This document shows positions 7,808 to 15,698 of a stretch of 64,000 nucleotides of DNA, in pieces. The notes under the pieces are model-generated. The model saw only the letters and a program-made list of their open reading frames with translations. It did no database searches and had not been told where the DNA came from. The translations under genes and the position numbers were made by a program. The DNA comes from Larkinella arboricola (GTDB lineage Bacteria > Bacteroidota > Bacteroidia > Cytophagales > Spirosomataceae): NCBI RefSeq assembly GCF_003259745.1, contig NZ_QLMC01000001.1, positions 1,054,001-1,118,000 on the forward strand. Direction: 5' to 3'. The first letter of the stretch is position 1. Each line of letters opens with the position of its first letter.

Positions 7808-9613
7808 ATGAAAATTCTTCTAATTCCCCTCAACCTAACCAACTTTCCGTATCATTTTTTAAAGATCTTTACCTCCCTTTGGCTCCTGGTTCTGATTAGT
7901 CTTTCGGTACAAACGTACGCACAAAAGGCTGGTAAGCAGGCTGCTAGTGCTAAACAGGCGGGGTCTGCCGGGGCCGCTTACTCAACCGACAAGCAGGTGG
8001 TGGCAAAAGGACAGCAATTGTTTCAGCAGAACTGCACGGCTTGCCATAACTTTCTGCAAAAAGGAATTGGACCGAATCTGGCCAGCGTAACGGCCGAAGT
8101 TCCCGCCGAATGGCTGAAAGCGTTTATCCATAACGCGCCGGAAGTGATCAAACGGGGCGACGCCCGGGCGTATGCGCTTTTTGAGGAATACAAGCAGACC
8201 ATGCCGCCTTTCACGCACCTGAGCGATGGTGATGTGGAAGCGTTGATGGCTTTTATTCATTCGAAACGCAAAGTGTCGACTGCGGATGCCGGGAGCGAAA
8301 AGCTGGGCGCGCCCCTGAACGACCCCATTCCGGCCAAAATAGCGCAGTCTGGTTTGCAGCTCAAGCTAGAGGAAGTGACGACGGCTCCGGCCAGCGCGGA
8401 TAAAATTCCGTTGGCGCGCATCAACAAAATGCAGGTGCTGCCCGGTAAAAAAGACCGGCTGTTTCTGGAAGATCTGCGCGGAACCCTGTACGAAATGGAG
8501 GGTAATTCGCTGCGGCCCTATATGTCGATGGCAAAAGAACGCGCGGGCTTTATCCATACACCCGGTTTGGCTACCGGTTTTGGCAGTTACGCGTTTCATC
8601 CGGATTTCTACACCAACGGTTTGCTGTATACGACCCATACCGAAAAGGCCAATGCCGCACCCGCCGACTTCGGTTATGCCGATTCCATCAAGGTTACGCT
8701 GCAATGGGTACTGACCGAATGGAAGGTAACGGATCCGAACGCTGCGGAGTTTTCAGGAACCGGTCGGGAATTGTTCCGGATCAACATGGTGAGCCCGATT
8801 CACGGCGTTCAGGAAATTACATTTAACCCGCTGGCCAAACCCGGCACACCCGATTACGGTATGCTGTACATCGGCATCGGCGACGGCGGCTGTACCGAAA
8901 ATGGTTATTATTTCATCTGCAAGGAGCGAAGCCGCCCCTGGGGCAAGGTGCTGCGCATTGATCCAAAAGGCCGAAACAGCAAAAATGGGAAATACGGTAT
9001 TCCGGCTGATAACCCGTTTGCCCGGGATAAGTCGGCTCTGGGCGAAATTTTCTGCCAGGGTTTCCGGAATCCCAACCGCATTAGCTGGACACCGGACGGT
9101 AAAATGCTGATTTCCGATATTGGTCAGGCCCACTCGGAGGAACTGAATCTGGGTAAGGCCGGGGCCGATTACGGCTGGCCGGACCGCGAAGGTACGTTTG
9201 TTATCAACTACCGGGGACGTATGGACCGGGTGTATGCCCTGCCTGCCAACGATGCGACGTTCAAGTATACGTACCCGGTGGCGCAGTACGACCACGACGA
9301 GGGAAATGCGTTCTCGGCCGGGTTTGTCTATACCGGAACCGCCATTCCGGCCCTGACGGGCAAGTATATCTTTGGCGATGTTGTCAATGGGCGGGTCTAC
9401 TACGTGGAAAGCCGTCAGTTAACGCCGGGTAAGCAGACCCCGATCCGGGAACTGGCGATTCAGGTGGCGGGTAAACCGGCTACGTTCCAGCAATTGAGCA
9501 ACAGCAAGAAAACGGATTTGCGGTTTGGTACCGGGCTGAACAACGATTTCTTCTTGTATACGAAAGCCGACGGACGGATTTACAAAATAACCGATTGTGT
9601 TCCGGTTCAATAA
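7808..9613 (+). CDS. Cytochrome c-PQQ-type sugar (glucose/sorbosone) dehydrogenase fusion
   Basis: A 601-residue exported protein. The signal peptide ends near VQTYAQ (about residue 39). Residues ~60-150 form a cytochrome c domain with the haem site CTACH (Cys76 to His80) and a later Met (TMPPF) as likely axial ligand. Residues ~185-590 are a six-bladed propeller of the glucose/sorbosone dehydrogenase family: YGMLYIGIGDGG, GKVLRIDPKG, CQGFRNPNRISWTPDGKMLI, and ADYGWPDREG. The expected role is periplasmic oxidation of an aldose or similar compound, with electrons passing to the fused haem. Whether it uses PQQ cannot be read from sequence. The N-terminal haem order is a noteworthy arrangement. 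Confidence 0.87.
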   Translation: MKILLIPLNLTNFPYHFLKIFTSLWLLVLISLSVQTYAQKAGKQAASAKQAGSAGAAYSTDKQVVAKGQQLFQQNCTACHNFLQKGIGPNLASVTAEVPAEWLKAFIHNAPEVIKRGDARAYALFEEYKQTMPPFTHLSDGDVEALMAFIHSKRKVSTADAGSEKLGAPLNDPIPAKIAQSGLQLKLEEVTTAPASADKIPLARINKMQVLPGKKDRLFLEDLRGTLYEMEGNSLRPYMSMAKERAGFIHTPGLATGFGSYAFHPDFYTNGLLYTTHTEKANAAPADFGYADSIKVTLQWVLTEWKVTDPNAAEFSGTGRELFRINMVSPIHGVQEITFNPLAKPGTPDYGMLYIGIGDGGCTENGYYFICKERSRPWGKVLRIDPKGRNSKNGKYGIPADNPFARDKSALGEIFCQGFRNPNRISWTPDGKMLISDIGQAHSEELNLGKAGADYGWPDREGTFVINYRGRMDRVYALPANDATFKYTYPVAQYDHDEGNAFSAGFVYTGTAIPALTGKYIFGDVVNGRVYYVESRQLTPGKQTPIRELAIQVAGKPATFQQLSNSKKTDLRFGTGLNNDFFLYTKADGRIYKITDCVPVQ

Positions 9614-9630
9614 ATAGATCAAACGAACGA

Positions 9631-9670
9631 AACGAAAAAGCTCTCCGATAACTCGGGGAGCTTTTTCGTT
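9631..9670. terminator. Bidirectional hairpin terminator
   Basis: A 17-bp stem (9631-9647 with 9654-9670, one G-T wobble) has a six-base loop and ends in AAAAA/TTTTT on each side. It lies between the converging dehydrogenase (+) and histidine kinase (-) genes. Confidence 0.85.
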
Positions 9671-9753
9671 TAAGGGAACGGATGAACCAGTCTACTGACC
9701 CGTTTTATCAGGACCGTTTGTTGGGCCGGTAGAAAATTCCGGGTGAGGGTAGA

Positions 9754-11448
9754 TTAAGACTCACTGGCAACGGGCGTTTTCACGAGTACGCTGACCGGTA
9801 AGTAGACCGTGAATGTTGCGCCTTCTCCGGGTATACTCTGGGCCGCGATGGTGCCGCCGTGCATCTCGGCTACTTTCTTACAGATTGTCAGGCCGATACC
9901 CGTTCCGGCATACTGATCCCGGCTGTGTAGCCGTTGGAAAAGCTGAAAAATCCGGTCGTGGTAGCGTTCATCGAAACCAATTCCGTTGTCCTCCACGCTG
10001 ATGGCCAGGTAAGCCGGTTCCCGTTTGCGCATGGGTACCGGAATGTCAAAAATAGTTACTTTCTCGGTGCGAATCCGGATTTGGGGAGGCCGTTCGGGCG
10101 ACCTGAATTTCAACGCGTTGGAAAGAAGGTTCTGGAACATCTGCCGAAGCTGTAGCGGATTTCCCTTGATGGTTGGCAGGGTGGGGCACTTTATCTGGGC
10201 GTTCCGTTCCCGGATGTTGAGTTCCAGATCCACCATCACTTCGCTGATCAGGTCATTGAGATCGACGGGCCGGAAGGTTTGCTGGTGGGTGTTAAGCCGG
10301 GAGTAGGAGAGCAGATCCTTGATCAGAACGTGCATCCGCTCGGCCGCTGAGTGCATCCGGTGGATCATATCCTGCGCCGATGGACTCAACTCTGCCGAAG
10401 CCTGTTGAAGCAGTAAGGTGCCAAACGACTGAATTTTGCGTAACGGTTCCTGCAAATCGTGGGAGGCCACGTAGGCAAACTCGGCCAGTTCCTGATTGCT
10501 CCGGTTCAGTTCACCAATGTTCATCTGGAGTTCGAGCTGGTATTGCTCCAGTTGTTGTTTGGTTTCCGTCAGTTCCTGATTGTCTTTCAGGGTGCGGTCC
10601 ATCATCTTCTGGGCGTGAATGTTCACCAGAAAACCGTTCCAGGAGGTTACCTCGTTTTTCTCGTTCAGAATCGCCGTTGCGTTGATCAGGTGCCAGATGT
10701 ATTCACCCGTGGCCGCATGCCGGATTCGGATTTCGTTCTGGAAGTTGGTTTGTTTGGGAAGCTGTTCCTGCCAGTGCCATTTTTTGTAAGCGTCGTCGGC
10801 GTGTACGATGCTCCGCCAGCCTTTGGCATTCAGTATATCGGGTGTTGTCCGGGTGTACTCCTGTAACCATTTATTGGCATACAGAAGTTTTCCCTCCTTC
10901 GTGGCCGTAAAAATCATCAGCGGCAGCGAATTCGTCAAGGTATAGTATTGGTTTTTGCTTTCCTGAAGCCGTTCGGCCATTTGCTGTAGTTGCCGCTGGT
11001 GCTGCCGGATTTGCTCAATGGGCGAGAGGACGGGTTCATCGCGTAATTGCATTTCCCATTCCTGAAGGGTAACGTCGCTGATCGGTGTGCTGGCCGGGAG
11101 CCGGAAATGGAGGGTAATTTCTGAGCCGCCTTCGGTTTCGGCCAGGGCGAGGTGCGTCACTAAGGGCCGGGCATAGTCAATTCCGGTTTGACTGATACCG
11201 GTGAGCGGGCCCTTTTTCAATTGAATCCGGGCCAGCAAGTGCCGTTCCGTTTCCTCCGAAACACCCAGCGCCAGCGTTATCCCGGAACTATGGGTGATGG
11301 CATCCTGTGTCACTTCCGAAACCGCCGTTGCAAACGAGGTTTGATCGACCAGCGTCAGGCCCGCTAACTCAGCCAGTTTCATCGTCCTTTTATACGCCTG
11401 AATCAGATCCAGTTCCTTGTCTAAAACGGCTTTGGCTACTTCCTTCAT
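9754..11448 (-). CDS. PAS-domain sensor histidine kinase with an RsbT-like N-terminal module
   Basis: A soluble hybrid-free histidine kinase of 564 residues from ATG at 11448 (an in-frame GTG at 11496 would add 16). No membrane segment is seen, so it should sense inside the cell. The N-terminal ~125 residues read ELDLIQAYKRTMKLAELAGL then SFATAVSEVTQDAITHSSG, which looks like the RsbT/anti-sigma ATPase fold with its N-box partly changed. A coiled stretch leads to a PAS domain (about 160-290, WRSIVHADD) and a second coiled coil. Then come the HisKA box FAYVASHDLQEPLRKIQSFG with phospho-acceptor His, and the HATPase domain with N box (NLLSNALKF), VEDNGIGFD, and GTGIGLTICKK. It is a single gene and no response regulator is adjacent. 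Confidence 0.88.
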   Translation of the reverse strand: MKEVAKAVLDKELDLIQAYKRTMKLAELAGLTLVDQTSFATAVSEVTQDAITHSSGITLALGVSEETERHLLARIQLKKGPLTGISQTGIDYARPLVTHLALAETEGGSEITLHFRLPASTPISDVTLQEWEMQLRDEPVLSPIEQIRQHQRQLQQMAERLQESKNQYYTLTNSLPLMIFTATKEGKLLYANKWLQEYTRTTPDILNAKGWRSIVHADDAYKKWHWQEQLPKQTNFQNEIRIRHAATGEYIWHLINATAILNEKNEVTSWNGFLVNIHAQKMMDRTLKDNQELTETKQQLEQYQLELQMNIGELNRSNQELAEFAYVASHDLQEPLRKIQSFGTLLLQQASAELSPSAQDMIHRMHSAAERMHVLIKDLLSYSRLNTHQQTFRPVDLNDLISEVMVDLELNIRERNAQIKCPTLPTIKGNPLQLRQMFQNLLSNALKFRSPERPPQIRIRTEKVTIFDIPVPMRKREPAYLAISVEDNGIGFDERYHDRIFQLFQRLHSRDQYAGTGIGLTICKKVAEMHGGTIAAQSIPGEGATFTVYLPVSVLVKTPVASES

Positions 11449-11496
11449 TGTATTATCGACCAATTCGTGCTGTCTCGATGACCGGGTTAGGATCAC

Positions 11497-12156
11497 CCAT
11501 CGTAATAATTTTCAAAATTTTGCGAACCAAATCTTTTTTTAATCCTATTGCTGAAACGTTTACCGGACAGATTAAAACGACTTTTTAGTGCCCTTGATTG
11601 GTATGTTTTTCAAAGGGCTGGCAGTCAATCTGTCTTCAAAACGAACCGTGGTGAAAAGGCTATAGTTTACAAGATAGGCCCCCCTTATACCATTTTAGCC
11701 TTTTTCGGCCGGGGGTATGCTCAGAAACGAGTTTGTAAAATCGTATATATGAGCGGTTCCTATGGTATAAACTCTTTATAAGAGGTTTGTTCTCTTAATT
11801 TTTTAGCGAATATACTTAAAATAATCAGACAACCGTTTAGTCAATTTTTAAAAATAAAATCAATTTCTAAAGAAGTCGTCCAATTTGCTTTTATCGTTAA
11901 TCATATGTTTAAAGCTTTATAGAAATAGATTATAAAATGCGGAATAATAACCGATTGCCGAGTCCAGGCAGACAACCCAATCCGGCATTAACCCGCAGAA
12001 AAGTGGCATCCTGATTTTTGGGCCGGTTCGCCTGTTTTTTCAAGCCGTCAAGCCCAAAAGAGAAATAAACTCGTTCCGATCAGCGATTGCTTTTATTACC
12101 GTACCATGCATTAAATTTGCAGGTTTCAAAGAAGAAATTGAAATGGCGGAACGGTT
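11497..12156. other. 660-bp AT-rich intergenic region
   Basis: This is the longest spacer in the window, between divergent genes (histidine kinase - and GH43 +). A 77-codon frame at 11548-11781 starts with TTG and has no protein character, so it was not called. A candidate GH43 promoter lies at its right end. The middle (about 11780-11950) is strongly AT-rich. No RNA gene or clear repeat was recognised. Confidence 0.6.
12087..12119 (+). promoter_or_regulatory. Candidate Bacteroidota promoter for the GH43 gene
   Basis: A TTG at 12087-12089 and TAAATTTG at 12112-12119 (exact TAnnTTTG) are separated by 22 bases. The -7 element ends 37 bases before the ATG at 12157. Spacing and composition fit the Bacteroidota primary-sigma promoter. 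Confidence 0.5.
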
Positions 12157-13956
12157 ATGAAAATCTTTGATCGAAAGTTGTGGTTAGGGAGTGTTCTCCT
12201 CCTGGTAACAGTTCACGGTTTTGCCCAGCAGCAAACCTATTGCAACCCGATGGACATTAGCTATCGGTATAATTTCGAACAGTTAAACGAACGGATTTCC
12301 TACCGCTCCGGTGCCGATCCCGTCATTATCAATCATAAAGTAGGCAACAAACCCGGCGAGTACTTTCTGTTTGTAACCATCTCGGGCGGCTGGTGGAAAT
12401 CGAAGGATCTGGTCAACTGGCAGTATGTCGTTCCGGATAAGTGGCCGATGGAAGATATGTGCGCCCCGGCGGCCTTATCGGTGCGCGATACCCTGTTTCT
12501 GTTTCAGTCCACGTTCGAACAGCGGCCTATTTTCTATTCTACCGAGCCGGAAAAAGGCAAACTCAAGTTTTATAACCGCTGGCTGCCCCGGTTGCCCAAA
12601 GACATCGGCCCCTGGGACCCGGCGTTGTTTCACGACCCTGATACCGACAAATGGTATATGTACTGGGGCTCCTCGAACGTCTACCCCATTTTCGGGGCGG
12701 AACTCGATCACAGCCGCCGGCTGACGTATAAAAATCCGGAACCGTCCAAAGCCTATCAGCCGATGCTCTGGCTCGACCCCTGGCAGCACGGCTGGGAGCG
12801 TTTTGGCCCCAACCATTCTGACCCCATTAAACCGTTTACGGAAGGAGCCTGGATGACCAAACACAACGGCAAATACTACCTTCAGTACGGTGCACCGGGC
12901 ACGGAATACAACGTCTATGCCAACGGTACGTATGTCGGGAAAGATCCGCTCGGACCGTTTGAATACGCACCTTATAACCCGATTGCTTACAAACCGGGCG
13001 GGTATGCTACCGGCACCGGCCACGGGAACACGTTTCAGGACAATTTTGGTAATTACTGGAATACCGGCACCACCTGGCTGGGGATTGTCTGGGGCATGGA
13101 GCGCCGGATTGTTATGCACCCCGCCGGTTTCGACAAAGACGATCAACTGTATGCCAACACCCGCTTCGGGGATTTTCCGCACCGGCTGCCAACCAGCAAG
13201 TGGCAGAACAGCAACGAACTGTTTACGGGCTGGATGTTGCTCAATTACAAAAAGCCGGTAACGGCTTCCTCGACGCTCGATACGCTGCGGGCCGAACTGA
13301 CCGCCGACGAAAACCCGCGCACGTTCTGGGTGCCGACGAAAAACCAGCCGGGTGAAACCCTGACGACGGATCTGGGCGCCGAACACGACGTACGGGCGGT
13401 GCAGGTCACTTATGTCGATTACAAAAACACCATTTTTGACAGTGACTCTACGGTCTATACGCAGTTTCGGCTCTATGCGTCGAAAGATGGCAAAAAGTGG
13501 AATAAAATTGCCGACCTGACCGACTCGTCGGACCGTCCGGAACCCCGGCGCGACCGGGCCTGCGCCTACGTTGAATTGCCAGCTCCCGTGCGGGCGCGGT
13601 ACGTGCGGTACGAACACGTCTATACCGCCGGTCCTTACGTAGCCATCAACGGTTTTCGGGTATTTGGAAACGGGTTGGGGAAAGCTCCGGCCACTCCGCC
13701 AAAGCTCACCGTTGTCCGGCAGAAAGATCAGCGGAATGCCGACATTACCTGGCAGAAAGTACCCGGTGCGGTGGGGTATAATATTCTGTGGGGAATTGGC
13801 AAAGACAAATTATACCAGACGTACCAGATCTGGAACGACCAGCCGAATAAACTGGAGCTTCGGGCACTGAATGTGGGTGTGCCCTATTATTATGCGATCG
13901 AAGCGTTCAACGAAAACGGGGTTTCAACGGTGAGCGAAGTCATTGGGCCCCGGTAA
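12157..13956 (+). CDS. Exported glycoside hydrolase family 43 protein with discoidin-like and Fn3-like C-terminal domains
   Basis: A 599-residue protein with signal peptide ending at VHGFAQ. The five-bladed propeller of GH43 spans about residues 25-380. SGADPVII supplies the likely general-base Asp, GPWDPALFHDPDTDKW the modulating Asp, and FTEGAWM the likely acid Glu, all expected for GH43 arabinofuranosidase/xylosidase-like enzymes. Residues ~385-500 resemble a coagulation factor 5/8 (discoidin) sugar-binding domain (QFRLYASKDGKKWNKIADL, RARYVRYEHVY). Residues ~515-595 resemble an Fn3 domain (ITWQKVPGAVGYNILWG). It should act outside the cytoplasm on plant-type or other side-chain pentoses. 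The exact substrate is unknown. Confidence 0.85.
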   Translation: MKIFDRKLWLGSVLLLVTVHGFAQQQTYCNPMDISYRYNFEQLNERISYRSGADPVIINHKVGNKPGEYFLFVTISGGWWKSKDLVNWQYVVPDKWPMEDMCAPAALSVRDTLFLFQSTFEQRPIFYSTEPEKGKLKFYNRWLPRLPKDIGPWDPALFHDPDTDKWYMYWGSSNVYPIFGAELDHSRRLTYKNPEPSKAYQPMLWLDPWQHGWERFGPNHSDPIKPFTEGAWMTKHNGKYYLQYGAPGTEYNVYANGTYVGKDPLGPFEYAPYNPIAYKPGGYATGTGHGNTFQDNFGNYWNTGTTWLGIVWGMERRIVMHPAGFDKDDQLYANTRFGDFPHRLPTSKWQNSNELFTGWMLLNYKKPVTASSTLDTLRAELTADENPRTFWVPTKNQPGETLTTDLGAEHDVRAVQVTYVDYKNTIFDSDSTVYTQFRLYASKDGKKWNKIADLTDSSDRPEPRRDRACAYVELPAPVRARYVRYEHVYTAGPYVAINGFRVFGNGLGKAPATPPKLTVVRQKDQRNADITWQKVPGAVGYNILWGIGKDKLYQTYQIWNDQPNKLELRALNVGVPYYYAIEAFNENGVSTVSEVIGPR

Positions 13957-14077
13957 AAACAGCGGATAATGACCCGTATTACGACCGGTTGCCGTGGGGT
14001 TGGACAGCCAAAACTTTTCTTTTTCGGAAAAGACCGGCAACTTCGCACCGCTAATCTATTTTGAAACAATCAACTTC

Positions 14078-14761
14078 ATGAACAAGATTCTTCTATTGAT
14101 CGGCTGTCTGCTGACCAGCCTGACGTTTGCCCAGACCACGCAGAAACACCCCAAAACATCCGGAAAAGACTGGAAACCGCTTTTTGCCGCCGACCTGTCC
14201 GATGCCGGTTTTCCGAAAGGAATCTGGAGCGTGGAAAACGGCGTACTGACCGCTACGGAAGACATTCCGATCTGGACCAAAAAGACCTACAAAAATTTTA
14301 TTCTCGATCTGGAATTCAAGACCGCATCCGGTACCAACAGCGGGGTATTTGTCTATTGCAGCGATACAGCCAACTTTATCCCCAATTCCGTTGAAATTCA
14401 GATTGCCGACGATTACAGCGAACAGTGGTCCAAAGCGCCCGCTTCGTGGCAGTGTGCAGCCTTTTTCGGCCATAAACCCGCCGTTCGGCCAAAAGTAGTC
14501 AAACCCGCGGGCGAATGGAACCGCTACACAATTACCTGCCGGGGCAAGCACATCACCGTTCTGCTGAATGGTCAGTTGGTCAATGAAATCGACATGAGCC
14601 AGTGGACTTCCGGCAAAACCAACCCCGACGGTTCGGCCATCCCGAACTGGCTCAGCAAACCGTGGGCGACGTTGCCGAACGAAGGAAACGTTGGTTTTCA
14701 GGGCAAGCATGCCGGAGCGCCGATTTATTTCCGAAATATGAAAATTAAGGAATTGAAATAG
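14078..14761 (+). CDS. Exported DUF1080 (3-keto-disaccharide hydrolase-like) protein
   Basis: ATG at 14078 begins a signal peptide (MNKILLLIGCLLTSLTFAQ). An earlier in-frame start at 13994 would bury it, so 14078 is chosen, giving 227 residues. The rest is one concanavalin-like jelly roll typical of DUF1080: WKPLFAADLSD, then GVLTATEDIPIWTKKTYKNF, then LDLEFKTASGTNSGVFVYC, SVEIQIADD, then WNRYTITCRGKHITVLLNG, and a terminal GNVGFQGKHAGAPIYFRNM. DUF1080 members are secreted in Bacteroidota and Planctomycetes. Some cleave 3-keto-disaccharides. It lies 121 bases after GH43 on the same strand and may be co-transcribed. Confidence 0.9.
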   Translation: MNKILLLIGCLLTSLTFAQTTQKHPKTSGKDWKPLFAADLSDAGFPKGIWSVENGVLTATEDIPIWTKKTYKNFILDLEFKTASGTNSGVFVYCSDTANFIPNSVEIQIADDYSEQWSKAPASWQCAAFFGHKPAVRPKVVKPAGEWNRYTITCRGKHITVLLNGQLVNEIDMSQWTSGKTNPDGSAIPNWLSKPWATLPNEGNVGFQGKHAGAPIYFRNMKIKELK

Positions 14762-14881
14762 GGCCACAGGCCAAAACTGGTGGTTTGGGCGGGGTTAATC
14801 CTGCTTCACTGTGACGTAATTCGTTTTTTGGGGTCCAAAGATTGGAAAAACAAAGCCTTTCTTTTAACTAAAAAACGGATT

Positions 14882-15585
14882 ATGAAAAAATCGCTGGCTG
14901 AGCTGATCGGCACGTTTTCGCTGGTTTTCTTTGGATGCGGAGCTGCCGGTATCTCGGGGATTTCGGCAACCGGCCCCGCCGGTATTGGTCTGCTGGGTAT
15001 TTCGTTTGCCTTTGGCCTGACGGTTGTTGTCATGGCGTATGCCATCGGGCCCATCTCCGGTTGTCACATCAACCCGGCCATTACGGTTTCAATGCTGGTG
15101 GCGGGAAAAATCAGAACCGGTGAGGCCCTGGGGTACATCATCGCCCAATTTGTGGGCGCAACGTTAGCAGCGGGTGTTTTGTACCTGATCGAAAGCGGGG
15201 CTCCCGGTTTCATGATGAAAGAATGGGCGCTGGGCGCAAACGGTTGGGGACCGGGTTACTGGCCGCTTACAATGCCACGTCTGCTTTTATTGCGGAAGCA
15301 GTGCTGACCTTTTTATTCCTGCTGGTCATTTTCAAAACCACGGCCAAATGGGGAAACAGCTCCATGGCGGGGCTGGCCATCGGCTTTACACTCGTCCTGA
15401 TCCACCTGGTTGCCATTCCCATCACAGGAACGTCGGTGAACCCCGCACGGAGCTTCGGACCGGCGGTTTTTGCGGGCGGTCTGGCCATGCAGCAACTATG
15501 GCTGTTCATTGTGGCGCCGATTCTTGGCGGTGTGCTGGCGGCTCTGGTCTGGAAAGGCGTCTTTGAAGATGCCGTCGTGGCTTAA
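14882..15585 (+). pseudogene. aqpZ: Aquaporin Z-like water channel gene broken by a -1 frameshift
   Basis: From ATG 14882 the frame encodes the first half of a MIP channel (LAELIGTFSLVFFGCGAAG, first NPA box HINPAITVS). It then ends early at 15307 with unrelated PLTMPRLLLLRKQC. The missing half continues in the -1 frame from about 15255: LLAAYNATSAFIAEAVLTFL, IHLVAIPITGTSVNPARSFG with the second NPA box, to 15585. One added base in the CCGGG stretch near 15251-15255 would restore GWGPGLLAAYNA and a channel of about 234 residues. The His in LIHLV and Arg after the second NPA are AqpZ-type selectivity-filter residues, so water rather than glycerol is the expected substrate. It is either a real mutation or a base error in the assembly. 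Confidence 0.85.
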
Positions 15586-15633
15586 CGCTGATTTACGAAA
15601 CGCAACAAAAACTTCTCTTTTTCACCGGATTAA

Positions 15634-15677
15634 GCTGCCCGGGATTGCAACGGTTCGCCGTTTCGGTCCCGGGCAGC
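15634..15677. terminator. Two-tier hairpin between convergent genes
   Basis: A perfect 11-bp outer stem (GCTGCCCGGGA 15634-15644 with 15667-15677) encloses a 5-bp inner stem, AACGG-TTCG-CCGTT (15649-15662), capped by a TTCG tetraloop. No T run follows. The position between the aquaporin (+) and trehalose synthase (-) stops suggests a transcription end signal. Confidence 0.55.
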
Positions 15678-15698
15678 GCCGTAGGTAAGCAAGTGTAA

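Noticed and set aside
11548-11781. 77-codon plus-strand frame in the 660-bp spacer.
   Set aside because: It starts with TTG, has no ribosome-binding or promoter support, no family resemblance, and odd composition.
12475-13617. 380-codon minus-strand frame inside the GH43 gene.
   Set aside because: It is antisense to a complete GH43 protein with intact motifs. Its translation is low-complexity Arg/Val/Phe-rich sequence without domains.
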